A DNA stretch of 64,000 nt from Staphylococcus simulans. GTDB lineage: Bacteria; Bacillota; Bacilli; Staphylococcales; Staphylococcaceae. Below are positions 33,392 to 42,541 of this stretch, piece by piece. The notes under the pieces were generated by a model. It ran no database searches and was not told the DNA's origin. It was given only the letters and a program-made list of their open reading frames with translations. The stretch spans positions 23,833 through 87,832 of the forward strand of contig NZ_PPRU01000031.1 in assembly GCF_002902285.1 (NCBI RefSeq). The letters run 5' to 3'. Both the position numbers and the translations under genes were made by a program. Position 1 is the stretch's first letter. Every line of letters starts with the position of its first letter.

Positions 33392-34342
33392 ATGGCGATA
33401 CGTTGTATATATGTGACACCAGATCATGAAGTTATTGCGACAGATAAAGTTGAAGAAGTGCCAAAAGAAAGTGTGTTTACTTGGTATGATTGTATCCAGC
33501 CGACGAAAGAAGAAACGCATTTTCTCGCAACAACATTTGAATTGAATATTCAAGAGATTACAGCTTCTATATATACATTAAGACGGCCGAACCTCTACCA
33601 TGATGCTCAAAATGATGTTGAACATTTATTGATGCATGCGATAGATGGAAAGGACTTTGAAGCGGAACCATTAGGGATTACGATAGATGGTAATCATGTG
33701 ATTACGGTTCATGATGCTGAACTTCAAACGGTGACACAGTTGTTTGATGCTGTTAAGACAAATAAAGTAAAACGAGATGCTGGATTAATCGCATTGAAGT
33801 TATTGAACGGGATTGTAGAGTCTTATTTCTCTTATGTCAATGCGATTGAAGATCAGGTGTTTTCTTTTCAATACGAAGAAGAGAATCGTAAACAACGACG
33901 TGCATTTATGAAGCAAGTGTATGAGATACGGTCTGAGATTATTAAGTTGAAGCGGATATTACTGCCGATGGAACAAATGGTCAATGCGATTCAGACATTA
34001 GATATTTATGACAGCGGTCAAGATAAAGCACGTTTGTATCATCAAATTTATAACCATTTGAAACATCAAAATGCAACATTAGAATCTTGTGAAGCATTGA
34101 CGGATGATATTAAAGACAATAATCAGTCTTATCACTCAAGTCGTATTAATTCAGTGATTAATGTGCTGACAATTATTTCATCCATCTTCTTCCCGTTATC
34201 TTTCTTAGCGGGTTGGTATGGCATGAATTTCACAAACATGCCAGAGTTGCATGGTCAGTACAACTACTTTATTTTCATCGCATTTTCTATCATTATCGTA
34301 GTGGTATTGTTGTTAATCTTTAAGAAGAAAAAGTGGTTCTAA
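33392..34342 (+). CDS. CorA family divalent-cation transporter
   Basis: A 316-residue CorA-type channel for magnesium or related cations. A long soluble domain with helix-rich middle (about 100-240) is followed by two C-terminal membrane helices. The pore signature YGMNF is at about 283-287, preceded by SSIFFPLSFLAGW. The loop after it reads TNMPEL, where CorA usually has MPEL, and the tail is FKKKKWF. GAGCG/GAAAGGAG precedes the ATG. It is monocistronic with its own terminator. Selectivity (Mg, Co, Ni, Zn) cannot be read from the sequence. Confidence 0.9.
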   Translation: MAIRCIYVTPDHEVIATDKVEEVPKESVFTWYDCIQPTKEETHFLATTFELNIQEITASIYTLRRPNLYHDAQNDVEHLLMHAIDGKDFEAEPLGITIDGNHVITVHDAELQTVTQLFDAVKTNKVKRDAGLIALKLLNGIVESYFSYVNAIEDQVFSFQYEEENRKQRRAFMKQVYEIRSEIIKLKRILLPMEQMVNAIQTLDIYDSGQDKARLYHQIYNHLKHQNATLESCEALTDDIKDNNQSYHSSRINSVINVLTIISSIFFPLSFLAGWYGMNFTNMPELHGQYNYFIFIAFSIIIVVVLLLIFKKKKWF

Positions 34343-34348
34343 CTATAA

Positions 34349-34389
34349 AATGCCTTTGAAGACATCATATTGTCCTCAAAGGCATTTTT
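34349..34389. terminator. Bidirectional hairpin terminator
   Basis: Stem AATGCCTTTGA / TCAAAGGCATT with T-run, between convergent corA-like and nagB genes. Confidence 0.8.
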
Positions 34390-34412
34390 AATATTGATAA
34401 TGGTTTCAGTCA

Positions 34413-35144
34413 TTATTTAATCGCTTGATAAATGACGTCATCTACAATGATTTCTACATTATCATGGTTATGAAGGATAGACGCAGGTAAATCTTCTGTA
34501 GTTTCACCGTTAACGAGTCGTTGTATCGCATCGATTTTCTTATCTCCGAATGCGAGTAAGATAATACGTTTTGCGCGCATGATAGAAGAAAGGCCCATAG
34601 ACAGTGCTTGTTTCGGTACATCTTCTGAGTGTTTGAAATGGACACTGTTCGCATGCATCGTAGAAGGTGTAAGGTCTACGACTCTTGTTTGGCTATCGAA
34701 AGGCGTACCGGGTTCGTTGAAACCGATATGACCATTTTCACCGATACCTAAAATTTGGATGTCAGGTTGACCGACAGCTTTAAGCGCATCTTCGTAATGT
34801 TTTGCTTCTTGATCTAAGTCTTCAGCTACACCGCTAGGAATATAGATATTGTCTTCATTCCATTGTTCATTTTGGTTAAAGAAACGTTGATGCATGTACG
34901 CATAATAGCTATGCAGATCTTTTGGACCTGCACCAACGTATTCATCTAAGTTGAACGTTCTGACACCACTGACATCGACGTGATTCGCATTTAATAAATC
35001 TGAGAGCTGAGTATATAAATCTGTCATCGTCGAGCCTGTAGCTAGTCCTAAGACAGCGTCAGGGCGTGCTTTAATTTGTTTCAAGAATTCGATTGCGACA
35101 TATTGACTGGCAAGTTGTTTATTTCTTAAGTTGTAGAGTTGCAT
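34413..35144 (-). CDS. nagB: Glucosamine-6-phosphate deaminase
   Basis: A 243-residue isomerase/deaminase that turns glucosamine-6-P into fructose-6-P and ammonia. Recognisable motifs: LGLATGSTMTDLY (about 33-45), FNLDEYVG (about 64-71, catalytic Asp), GENGHIGFNEPG (about 131-142, catalytic His). It is 23 bases downstream of nanE and so serves as the last step of the sialic-acid route in the same operon. The N-acetylglucosamine-6-P deacetylase (NagA) needed between NanE and NagB is not in this window. GGAGG precedes the ATG. Confidence 0.95.
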   Translation of the reverse strand: MQLYNLRNKQLASQYVAIEFLKQIKARPDAVLGLATGSTMTDLYTQLSDLLNANHVDVSGVRTFNLDEYVGAGPKDLHSYYAYMHQRFFNQNEQWNEDNIYIPSGVAEDLDQEAKHYEDALKAVGQPDIQILGIGENGHIGFNEPGTPFDSQTRVVDLTPSTMHANSVHFKHSEDVPKQALSMGLSSIMRAKRIILLAFGDKKIDAIQRLVNGETTEDLPASILHNHDNVEIIVDDVIYQAIK

Positions 35145-35167
35145 TTCTAATCCTCCAAGTAGTATGA

Positions 35168-35836
35168 CTATTCTTTTACGGCGTTAATAAAACGTTCTGT
35201 AATTTGTTTCGGACGTGTAATCGCACCACCGACAACCGTACAGTGTACACCTAAATCACTGACTGCTTTATACATTTCTGGTGTAATCACATTACCTTCA
35301 GCGATGACTTTCGCATTTACTTGATCTAAGACTTCCCTTAAGAATGCGAAGTTGTTTTCATATAAGATATGACCTTGAGTATAGTCTGTATATCCGCGTA
35401 ATGTTGTACCTACGTAATCAAAACCAAGCTCATCTGCATGTTTTGCTTCTTCAATTGTGGAAATATCAGCCATGATTTCAACGTTTGGTGCTTTTTCACG
35501 AATATAAGCAACAAGTTCTTCTAACGTTTCTTTCGGACGTTCTTGTTTTGTCGCATCTAGCGCGATGACCTCACATTTACTTTCAATCAGTTCATCGACT
35601 TCTTTTGAAGTCGCAGTAATATATACTTTTGAACCTGGATAATCTCTTTTAACGATACCGATAACAGGTAACGGTACTTCTTCTTTAATTGCGATGATAT
35701 CTTCTTTACTGTTTGCGCGAATACCGACTGCACCGGCTTGGTACGCAGCAAGTGCCATTTTTGACATAATAAATGATGAATGTAACGGTTCATCAGGCAA
35801 TGCCTGACAAGAAACGATTAAACCTTGTGGTAACAT
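35168..35836 (-). CDS. nanE: N-acetylmannosamine-6-phosphate 2-epimerase
   Basis: A 222-residue TIM-barrel enzyme converting ManNAc-6-P to GlcNAc-6-P. Family motifs are [20 protein letters not shown] at the start, [13 protein letters not shown] (about 34-46), [11 protein letters not shown] (about 58-68, catalytic lysine) and the end [19 protein letters not shown] at 35836 is chosen, since the longer reading starts with a TTG in the ribosome site (TTTGGAGTG). It heads the nanE-nagB operon and is divergent from nanR across a region with a shared palindrome. Confidence 0.93.
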   Translation of the reverse strand: MLPQGLIVSCQALPDEPLHSSFIMSKMALAAYQAGAVGIRANSKEDIIAIKEEVPLPVIGIVKRDYPGSKVYITATSKEVDELIESKCEVIALDATKQERPKETLEELVAYIREKAPNVEIMADISTIEEAKHADELGFDYVGTTLRGYTDYTQGHILYENNFAFLREVLDQVNAKVIAEGNVITPEMYKAVSDLGVHCTVVGGAITRPKQITERFINAVKE

Positions 35837-35949
35837 AAGCACACACTCCAAAATATTGTTAATTTGTAAATATAGTAGTTCAAAGGTTGTCGATTAAGTT
35901 ACTCATATCATAACACGATGAAATTTATATTCAATTCTTTACTATCATT

Positions 35950-35964
35950 TGAAAAAGATTTTCA
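35950..35964 (+). promoter_or_regulatory. Candidate NanR operator, nanE/nanR side
   Basis: TGAAAAAGATTTTCA, a 6-3-6 palindrome, just upstream of the -10 TATAAT (35967-35972) of nanR and between the divergent nanE and nanR genes. The same arms TGAAAA/TTTTCA occur at 37855-37869 before nanA/nanK. Confidence 0.65.
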
Positions 35965-36008
35965 TATATAATAGAGTGAATGTAATACCTTAAGGGGAGT
36001 GAAGAGGC

Positions 36009-36818
36009 ATGAAGTTTGAAAATCGTGTTCAACGTAGCCGCCATTTACTGACTAAAATGGATAAGAAGATTATTGAGTTTATCCGTACCAATGAATTAGA
36101 TGATCGTTTCTCAACGATTAATTCTTTAGCACATGCGATAGGCACCTCTCCGGCTACTATTACTAGATTTAGTAATAAGTTGGAATATCATAATTTCCAA
36201 GATATGAAATTCAATTTACAACATGAAAAATCAGAGAAAGTTGTGGAGAATGCACCTTTAGTTCAATTGATACACCGTTATCATCAAAATATTATTCAAC
36301 AAACGGGAGAGTTTATCTCAGAAGAGAAGATTAAACGGTTTGCGCATTACTTAAAGACCAGCAGACAAGTCAGTTATGCAGGACTAGGAAGTTCTGGCTT
36401 AACTGCGAGTGAGTTTTATTACCGTACGATGCGTATGGGTATTCGAGGTAATGTCTCAACGGATGCGCATCAAATGAAAATTTCAGCTTCATTGTTATCT
36501 TCACAAGATATGTTTGTCGGTATTTCTAATAGCGGTGAAACTCAAGAATTGGCAGATGCGGCTAAGATTGCACATGAACAAGGTGCCTTTGTGGCTGTGG
36601 TCACAAATTATAAAGGCAGTCTGATTACGAAACATGCAGACTTAGTTTTGATTACTTCTGCGAAGTCGAACGTCAATGATGCACGCTTTATTAATACACA
36701 AACTGCGACTACATTCTTGATGGACATTATCTGTTACTTATTATTGAACAATGATTATATGAATCAACTTTATCAACGTACACGTCGCACAGTATTAGAG
36801 AAAGGTGCAGACAAGTAA
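36009..36818 (+). CDS. nanR: RpiR/MurR-type regulator of sialic-acid genes
   Basis: A 269-residue regulator with an N-terminal RpiR helix-turn-helix (FSTINSLAHAIGTSPATITRFSNKL, about 38-62) and a C-terminal sugar-isomerase (SIS) domain that senses phosphosugars (YAGLGSSGLTASEFYYR, about 126-142; ISNSGETQELADAA, about 177-190). Its place inside the nan cluster matches the S. aureus NanR repressor, which responds to ManNAc-6-P. Two copies of a TGAAAAn3TTTTCA palindrome flank it, before nanE/nanR and nanA/nanK. Alone on its transcript. Confidence 0.88.
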   Translation: MKFENRVQRSRHLLTKMDKKIIEFIRTNELDDRFSTINSLAHAIGTSPATITRFSNKLEYHNFQDMKFNLQHEKSEKVVENAPLVQLIHRYHQNIIQQTGEFISEEKIKRFAHYLKTSRQVSYAGLGSSGLTASEFYYRTMRMGIRGNVSTDAHQMKISASLLSSQDMFVGISNSGETQELADAAKIAHEQGAFVAVVTNYKGSLITKHADLVLITSAKSNVNDARFINTQTATTFLMDIICYLLLNNDYMNQLYQRTRRTVLEKGADK

Positions 36819-36859
36819 GGCTAACGGTTGTCTGCTGTAAGACATACGTAACACTAAAT

Positions 36860-36912
36860 AAACCGCGTACTATCAAGGGTTTTAAGACCTTCTGAGATAG
36901 TGCGCGGTTTTT
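36860..36912. terminator. Bidirectional hairpin terminator
   Basis: Long stem AAACCGCGTACTATC / GATAGTGCGCGGTTT with an inner AAGG/CCTT stem, between convergent nanR and nanK. Confidence 0.8.
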
Positions 36913-36914
36913 CT

Positions 36915-37781
36915 TTAACCTTCGGTAATTGCGCCAAATAACGCAGCGTGATTTTCAGTTTTTGTTGTTTGGATAGGTGCGTGTCCATAGTTTGGTGGCA
37001 AGAATTGATTGATTTTAGGTTCAATGTATTGGATAAGATTTTCACCTTGTGAAGAGATACCGCCGCCGATTAAAATCAAGCCTGGATCATAAATGATTTG
37101 AATTTGAGCGATGCCTTCAGCGACATAAGTTGCCCATTCTTCTAAGATAGCTTGTGCCTGTTTATCATTTGTTTGTGCAAGTTCAAATAACTTCGGTACG
37201 TCAGTACCATATTGAAAATCTCGTTCTTGCATCAAAGCTTTGAGGGCTGACGTTGAAGCACGTTGTTCAAACGTTTTTTGATCAGTGTCTCGATATAATA
37301 AATAGCCGATTTCATTCGCACGATAACGTGCACCACCATAAACACCTAATTGTTGATTATAAAATGCACCGCCGATGCCTGTGCCTAAAGTTAAACAAAA
37401 AATATTATCCTCTTCATAATCATTGAGTGATAATTCTCCAAGTAGGGCTGCATCCACATCGTTGTGTACGGTCATTGATGAATATAAGTCTTTTAAAGAA
37501 CGACGAAAATTCGTACCATCAAAGTTTTTAATAGTTAGACCAGTATAAACAATTTCTCCTAATTCTGAATCGACAACACCTGCACTGGAAATGCCGATAT
37601 GGGGTTTATCTAGCTTATGTTTGGTGATAAGTTCATGTGCTAATTGATACACTTCATCGATAATCAGTGTCTGCACATTATCGGGTGTTGAGATTTTCTT
37701 ATAATCTTTAATTTCTTGATTTTCATTGATGAGGGCTGCCTTGATGTTTGTGCCTCCGATATCTATTGCGATCTGGTTCAT
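36915..37781 (-). CDS. nanK: N-acetylmannosamine kinase, ROK family
   Basis: A 288-residue ROK kinase phosphorylating ManNAc after NanA cleavage. ATP site IAIDIGGTNIKAAL (about 4-17), catalytic aspartate in VHNDVDAALLGE (about 103), phosphate loop CLTLGTGIGGAF (about 119-130) and the second phosphate motif LILIGGGIS. The zinc-type cysteine cluster of many ROK proteins (CxCGxxGC) is absent, as in staphylococcal NanK. ATG at 37781 sits behind GAGGAGG. It is divergent from nanA. Confidence 0.88.
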   Translation of the reverse strand: MNQIAIDIGGTNIKAALINENQEIKDYKKISTPDNVQTLIIDEVYQLAHELITKHKLDKPHIGISSAGVVDSELGEIVYTGLTIKNFDGTNFRRSLKDLYSSMTVHNDVDAALLGELSLNDYEEDNIFCLTLGTGIGGAFYNQQLGVYGGARYRANEIGYLLYRDTDQKTFEQRASTSALKALMQERDFQYGTDVPKLFELAQTNDKQAQAILEEWATYVAEGIAQIQIIYDPGLILIGGGISSQGENLIQYIEPKINQFLPPNYGHAPIQTTKTENHAALFGAITEG

Positions 37782-37854
37782 AAGATGATTCCTCCTCTGC
37801 TTCAACTTCATTATATATAGAGCATACTTCAACTAGGAAGTGTAAATCCAATTT

Positions 37855-37869
37855 TGAAAATTATTTTCA
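37855..37869 (+). promoter_or_regulatory. Candidate NanR operator, nanK/nanA side
   Basis: TGAAAATTATTTTCA, a perfect 7-1-7 palindrome in the divergent nanK/nanA region, sharing its arms with the site at 35950-35964. Confidence 0.65.
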
Positions 37870-37921
37870 TTATTTTGTCCATATTTTGTTACAATCTTTC
37901 AAAACCAGTTGTGTAGGGTTA

Positions 37922-37957
37922 TGATAGCGTTTACAATTGAAAGTGTAAATATAGTAT
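37922..37957 (+). promoter_or_regulatory. nanA promoter with overlapping cre-like site
   Basis: cre-like TGATAGCGTTTACA (37922-37935, one mismatch) contains the -35 TTTACA (37930-37935); a -10 TAGTAT follows after 16 bases (37952-37957). This indicates CcpA repression of nanA-nanT. Confidence 0.6.
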
Positions 37958-38027
37958 AAACAAGGGACATTGTTGGATGTTTAGGATAGCCATTGTGCTA
38001 TTAATACTTAACTTGGAGGATTTAGAT

Positions 38028-38909
38028 ATGGAAGAAAAATTAAAAGGCTTATATGCTGCGTTACTTGTTCCATTTGATGAACAAGGACAAGTGAAAGAAG
38101 AAGGCCTCAAACAAATAGCGAGAAACGCGATTGAACATGAAAAATTAGACGGTTTATATGTCAATGGCAGCTCTGGTGAAAACTTCTTAATCAACACAGA
38201 ACAGAAAAAACAAATCTTCAGACTTGCGAAAGAAGCAGTCGGCGATGATGTGAAATTAATCGCACAAGTAGGCTCATTAGATTTAAATGAAGCGATTGAA
38301 TTAGGTAAATACGCGACTGAACTTGGTTATGATGCCATTTCAGCAGTAACACCTTTCTATTATCCTTTCTCATTCGAAGAGATTAAACAATATTACTTCG
38401 ATTTAATCGAAGCAACTCAAAATAATATGATTATTTATGCGATTCCTGATTTAACAGGTGTCAACATCAGTATCGAACAATTCGGTGAGTTGTTCAATCA
38501 CGAGAAAATTGTTGGTGTGAAATATACTGCGCCAAACTTCTTCTTATTAGAACGTATCAGAAAAGCATATCCAGACAAACTGATCTTATCAGGGTTTGAT
38601 GAAATGTTAGTTCAAGCTGCGATTTCAGGCGTGGATGGTGCCATCGGTTCTACTTATAATGTGAACGGTGTGCGTGCACGTCAAATCTTCGATTTAGCTA
38701 AAGAAGGCAAAATTGATGAAGCTTACCAAATTCAACATGATACAAATGACATTATTGAAGGTGTTTTAAGCATGGGCTTATACCCAACACTTAAAGAGAT
38801 CTTAAAATCACGTGGTATCGACGGCGGTGTGCCGAAACGTCCATTTGCGCCTTTCAATGAATCAAACAGAGAAGCGTTAAATAATCTTATTGATAAATAC
38901 AACTTGTAA
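38028..38909 (+). CDS. nanA: N-acetylneuraminate lyase
   Basis: A 293-residue TIM-barrel aldolase splitting sialic acid into ManNAc and pyruvate. Motifs: [13 protein letters not shown] (N-terminus), [17 protein letters not shown] (about 45-61, with the GSSGE pyruvate loop), the tyrosine of [13 protein letters not shown] (about 137) and the Schiff-base lysine in [14 protein letters not shown] (about 165). The length equals that of the S. aureus enzyme. ATG at 38028 has TTGGAGG; an in-frame start further upstream lies in the promoter region. First gene of nanA-nanT, with cre-like and NanR-like sites upstream. Confidence 0.95.
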   Translation: MEEKLKGLYAALLVPFDEQGQVKEEGLKQIARNAIEHEKLDGLYVNGSSGENFLINTEQKKQIFRLAKEAVGDDVKLIAQVGSLDLNEAIELGKYATELGYDAISAVTPFYYPFSFEEIKQYYFDLIEATQNNMIIYAIPDLTGVNISIEQFGELFNHEKIVGVKYTAPNFFLLERIRKAYPDKLILSGFDEMLVQAAISGVDGAIGSTYNVNGVRARQIFDLAKEGKIDEAYQIQHDTNDIIEGVLSMGLYPTLKEILKSRGIDGGVPKRPFAPFNESNREALNNLIDKYNL

Positions 38910-38940
38910 TACCGACATAATACGTTAAGGGGTGTTGTTT

Positions 38941-40467
38941 ATGCAACAAGTGGGTTTTGGCACATGGAACTGGATAGCGGTCATTACCTATCTAGTAGTC
39001 ATGTTAATAATTGGAGCGTACTTTACTAAGCGCGCAGGTCAAAGCACAGATAGTTTCTTTACAGCCAGTGGACGCCTTCCTTCGTGGGCCATCGGTTTCT
39101 CAATCTATGCAACGACGTTAAGTGCGATTACATTTATGTCTACACCAGAAAAAGCATTTTTAACTGACTGGTCGTATATCGCAGGGAATATCGCGATTGT
39201 CGCAATTATCCCGGCTTTAATCGCATTCTACGTACCGTTCTTCAAGAAGCTTCGCGTAACGTCAGCTTACGAATATCTTGAAGCACGTTTCGGACCAAGT
39301 GTCCGCGTTCTCGGTTCATTACTTTTCGTAGTGTTCCACTTAGGTCGTATCGCAATCGTTATTTACTTACCAACACTTGCGATTACAGCCGTTACAGATA
39401 TTAATCCTTATTTAGTCGCAAGTTTAGTAGGGATTTTATGTATTCTTTATACTTTCCTCGGCGGTTTCGAAGGGGTGGTATGGAGTGACTTTATCCAAGG
39501 TGTTATCCTTTTAGGCGGTGCCCTCATGATTATCGTAATTGGTGCGATGGAAATCAAAGGCGGTTTCGGCACAATTCTTCATGATGCATTAGCTGAGAAA
39601 AAGTTATTGAGTGTCGATAACTGGAAGTTGAATACAACAGCGGCAGCCTTGCCGATCATCTTCCTAGGAAACATCTTTAACAACTTACATCAATATACAG
39701 CCAGTCAAGATGTAGTACAACGTTATCAAGCATCAGACTCTATTGATGAAACGAAAAAATCATTATGGATTAACGGTTTATTAGCGTTAATCTCAGCACC
39801 GATCTTCTATGGTATGGGTACAATGATGTATTCATTCTATGAACACGAAGCAGCGTTACCACAAGATTTCAACACGTCTTCAGTGGTACCATTCTTTATT
39901 TTGACTCAAATGCCGCCATTTGTAGGTGGATTATTAATCGCAGCTATCTTTGCGGCAGCGCAATCTACGATTTCTTCAAGTTTGAACTCGATTTCTGCGT
40001 GTATTTCTGAAGATATTAAAGATCGTTTCTTCAGTAAAGGTACAGATAAAGGCAACGTTCGCTTTGCACGTTGGACAATCATTATCGCAGGTTTATTAAG
40101 CTATGGTATTGCGATTTACTTAATCGCTGCGGATTCTAACAACTTATGGGATTTATTCTTATTAGTTACTGGATTATTCGGTGTACCTTTAGCAGGTATC
40201 TTTGCGGTTGGTATCTTCACAAAACGTGCGAATACATTCGGTGTCTTAGTCGGATTATTCACAGGTGTTATTGTCGCTTACCTATTAAAAGGTATCGGTG
40301 GCGCGAACTCACCATTCTATGTATCAATTATTTCATTCTTCATCGCATTCTTATTCGGATACATTGTGAGTCTGTTCGTACCTGCTAAATATACGAAAGA
40401 TATTACAGGTTTAACAATTTACGACAAAGATAAACCATCTACGTATATTTCCAAAACAAGACAATAA
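38941..40467 (+). CDS. nanT: Sialic acid transporter, sodium:solute symporter family
   Basis: A 508-residue SSS-family symporter with about thirteen spans. Typical motifs: AGQSTDSFFTASGRLPSWAIG (about 30-50), SAYEYLEARFG (about 108-118), and the sodium-site helix FAAAQSTISSSLNSISA (about 338-354). Position 31 bases after nanA and the cluster context identify the substrate as N-acetylneuraminate imported with sodium, as for staphylococcal NanT. ATG at 38941 follows AAGGGGTG. A terminator shared with merA follows. Confidence 0.92.
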   Translation: MQQVGFGTWNWIAVITYLVVMLIIGAYFTKRAGQSTDSFFTASGRLPSWAIGFSIYATTLSAITFMSTPEKAFLTDWSYIAGNIAIVAIIPALIAFYVPFFKKLRVTSAYEYLEARFGPSVRVLGSLLFVVFHLGRIAIVIYLPTLAITAVTDINPYLVASLVGILCILYTFLGGFEGVVWSDFIQGVILLGGALMIIVIGAMEIKGGFGTILHDALAEKKLLSVDNWKLNTTAAALPIIFLGNIFNNLHQYTASQDVVQRYQASDSIDETKKSLWINGLLALISAPIFYGMGTMMYSFYEHEAALPQDFNTSSVVPFFILTQMPPFVGGLLIAAIFAAAQSTISSSLNSISACISEDIKDRFFSKGTDKGNVRFARWTIIIAGLLSYGIAIYLIAADSNNLWDLFLLVTGLFGVPLAGIFAVGIFTKRANTFGVLVGLFTGVIVAYLLKGIGGANSPFYVSIISFFIAFLFGYIVSLFVPAKYTKDITGLTIYDKDKPSTYISKTRQ

Positions 40468-40515
40468 GCTGAAACAATCAAATAAATAAACAAAACAACC
40501 TTATATAAACATAAA

Positions 40516-40553
40516 AAAGTGATGCGTACACAAAGTATGCATCACTTTCTTTC
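40516..40553. terminator. Bidirectional hairpin terminator
   Basis: Stem AAAGTGATGCGTAC / GTATGCATCACTTT with a 5-base loop, between convergent nanT and merA. Confidence 0.82.
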
Positions 40554-40561
40554 GTTATAAC

Positions 40562-41887
40562 TTAAACTTGAAAGATATTATTAAAGGCTTCAGCCATTGT
40601 AGGGTGTGTATAAATATTGTTGGCTAATACTTCTGCTGGGATGTTTTGGTCAATCGCTAGTTTAACAAGGTTGATAATTTCCTCAGAGTTACGACAATAC
40701 AGTGTCGCACCAAGTACTAAACCTGATTTTGCATCTATGACTGCTTTCAACATACCGCGTGCATCATTATTTACTTTATGACGTGGGATATTCTTAACCG
40801 CAAGATTTGTTTCGTGTACTTCATAACCTGCAGCTTGTGCTTCATCTTTAGTCATACCGACACGAGAGAAAGGTGGGTTAATGAACATAGAATATGGTAC
40901 CACGCCGCGATTTTCTGTCGTACGTTTACCTTCACCAAAGATATTGTCTTTAATAATTCTGAAGTCATCGAGTGAGATATATGTGAATTGTAAGCCGCCA
41001 GTAACGTCACCTGCTGCATAAATGTTTGGTACAGCTGTTTGTAAGTGTTCGTTAACTTCTATTTCACCGCGTTTGCCGACTTCGATATCTGTATGGTCTA
41101 AACCAAGGTCTGAAGTATTTGGATGACGACCTGTCGCAAGTAAAACAGCATCTGCTTCAAATTCGCCTTGTGATGTATGCACAATTGTACTGCGTTCTTG
41201 ATCTTCAAAGCGTTGTGTTTCTACATTATAGACAATGTTTACACCGTCTTGAATCAAATCTTCTTCAATAAGTTCAACAATTTCACGGTCTTCTTTTGGC
41301 AACAATGTATCGTGATGTACAAACATTGTCACTTTAACGCCGAAACGTGCGAAGAGTGACGCAAATTCTAACGCGATATAACCTGCACCGACAATCACTA
41401 AATGTTCAGGTTTAAATGGTAAGTCCATAATTCCTGCAGAATCATAAAGGTGTTTTGAGTCTCCAATACCTTCTATGTTTGGGATAACCGGTGTAGAACC
41501 TGTATTGATTAAAATATCTTCAGCAGTTAAGACATCTAATTCTTGGCCTGCTTCATCTAATAATACGATTTCTTTATTAGATTTAAATTGCGCTGTAGCA
41601 TTAATCACATCAATCCCTGGTGTATCTGCCAACATGTGATAGTTTTTGTTATTTAATGCGTCTACAACTTCACGTTTACGATCAAACGCACTCGCAAAAG
41701 AACTGCCTTCTAAACTATCGTGTATTAATGTTTTTGACGGAATACATCCGACGTTGATACATGTACCGCCATACATTTTCTGATCTTTCTCTATCATTGC
41801 GACGGCTTTACCTTCACTCGCCGCAAACTTAGCTAACGTTTTACCTGCTTTACCAAATCCAATAATCACTAAATCATAATGTGTCAT
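40562..41887 (-). CDS. merA: Flavoprotein disulfide reductase, hypothiocyanous acid reductase
   Basis: A 441-residue FAD/NAD(P)H pyridine-nucleotide disulfide oxidoreductase. FAD motif VIIGFGKAGKTLA (about 6-18), redox disulfide GGTCINVGCIPSK (about 40-52), NAD(P)H motif VIVGAGYIALEFA and ATGRHPNT, and C-terminal dimer motif IYTHPTMAEAF. It has no N-terminal heavy-metal domain, and its C-terminal end lacks the vicinal cysteines of mercuric reductase. With an adjacent HypR gene, it corresponds to staphylococcal MerA, which detoxifies hypothiocyanous acid. ATG 41887 follows GGAGGA. Cotranscribed with hypR, 19 bases apart. Confidence 0.9.
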   Translation of the reverse strand: MTHYDLVIIGFGKAGKTLAKFAASEGKAVAMIEKDQKMYGGTCINVGCIPSKTLIHDSLEGSSFASAFDRKREVVDALNNKNYHMLADTPGIDVINATAQFKSNKEIVLLDEAGQELDVLTAEDILINTGSTPVIPNIEGIGDSKHLYDSAGIMDLPFKPEHLVIVGAGYIALEFASLFARFGVKVTMFVHHDTLLPKEDREIVELIEEDLIQDGVNIVYNVETQRFEDQERSTIVHTSQGEFEADAVLLATGRHPNTSDLGLDHTDIEVGKRGEIEVNEHLQTAVPNIYAAGDVTGGLQFTYISLDDFRIIKDNIFGEGKRTTENRGVVPYSMFINPPFSRVGMTKDEAQAAGYEVHETNLAVKNIPRHKVNNDARGMLKAVIDAKSGLVLGATLYCRNSEEIINLVKLAIDQNIPAEVLANNIYTHPTMAEAFNNIFQV

Positions 41888-41906
41888 GAAATCTTCCTCC
41901 AAATTC

Positions 41907-42326
41907 TTAAATTGCTGTTAATGTTTCACGTAAAACTTCTTCAATTGTGAAACCACGATAATACTGCATCAGCAGTTCGTGTTCCTTCGCATGATGTTTA
42001 GCCATAGTATTCCCGATTTTTCGAGAAATCTCACAATGACTGGCAGAATTTCCTGTAAAAAGACGACCTTGTGTCCGTTCAGCAGTAAATAATTGAAACA
42101 AATCTGCTAAATCAGCTTTGGCTGTTTTAACATTAGCTTGATAGCCACCATATTTACCGCGAACTGTATCAATATAGCCTTGTTCCACTAACTTTCCTGT
42201 CACACGCCGTAATTGTACGGGATTAATACAAACTAACTCAGACAAAGCTTTACTTGAGAAACGTTCATCTGCATGTTTCGTTAAGAAAGCCAGCACATGT
42301 ACCGCAATATTAAATTCTAAGTTCAC
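41907..42326 (-). CDS. hypR: Rrf2-type redox regulator HypR
   Basis: A 139-residue Rrf2 regulator, starting at GTG 42326 (MNLEFNIAVHVLAFL) behind GAAGGTGA; a longer in-frame reading has no site. Winged HTH: FSSKALSELVCINPVQLRRVTGKL (about 23-46) with wing GKYGGYQ. The cysteine at residue 33 and a second near 98 (in SHCEISR) correspond to the Cys33 and Cys99 pair that senses HOCl/HOSCN in S. aureus HypR through an intersubunit disulfide. It precedes merA in the same operon, so oxidised HypR would derepress both. Confidence 0.88.
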   Translation of the reverse strand: MNLEFNIAVHVLAFLTKHADERFSSKALSELVCINPVQLRRVTGKLVEQGYIDTVRGKYGGYQANVKTAKADLADLFQLFTAERTQGRLFTGNSASHCEISRKIGNTMAKHHAKEHELLMQYYRGFTIEEVLRETLTAI

Positions 42327-42487
42327 AGTGTTCACCTTCTTAATGTAACTATTATAATTACATTTAACAATATTTTGAGAGAAAAATAAACAGTTTTGCT
42401 CATAATGGTTTATCAATGGGGTAAGACAGGTAATTATTCATAATAATAAAGTGAGTTATTTGATAAATAACATAGAAGATTGTGTAA

Positions 42488-42504
42488 TGGACAAAGATTG
42501 TCCA
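42488..42504 (+). promoter_or_regulatory. Operator-like palindrome before the WYL regulator gene
   Basis: TGGACAAAGATTGTCCA, 38 bases before the start codon. An almost identical sequence is at 43498-43514 before the TM2-protein gene. The arms pair with one mismatch. Confidence 0.6.
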
Positions 42505-42541
42505 CTTATAACTGTATATTGAACTGTAGGAGATGGTAAAC

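Noticed and set aside
40562..41887. Mercuric reductase of a mercury-resistance operon
   Set aside because: No metal-binding N-terminal domain, no C-terminal vicinal cysteines and no merR/merT/merP genes; the neighbour is HypR.
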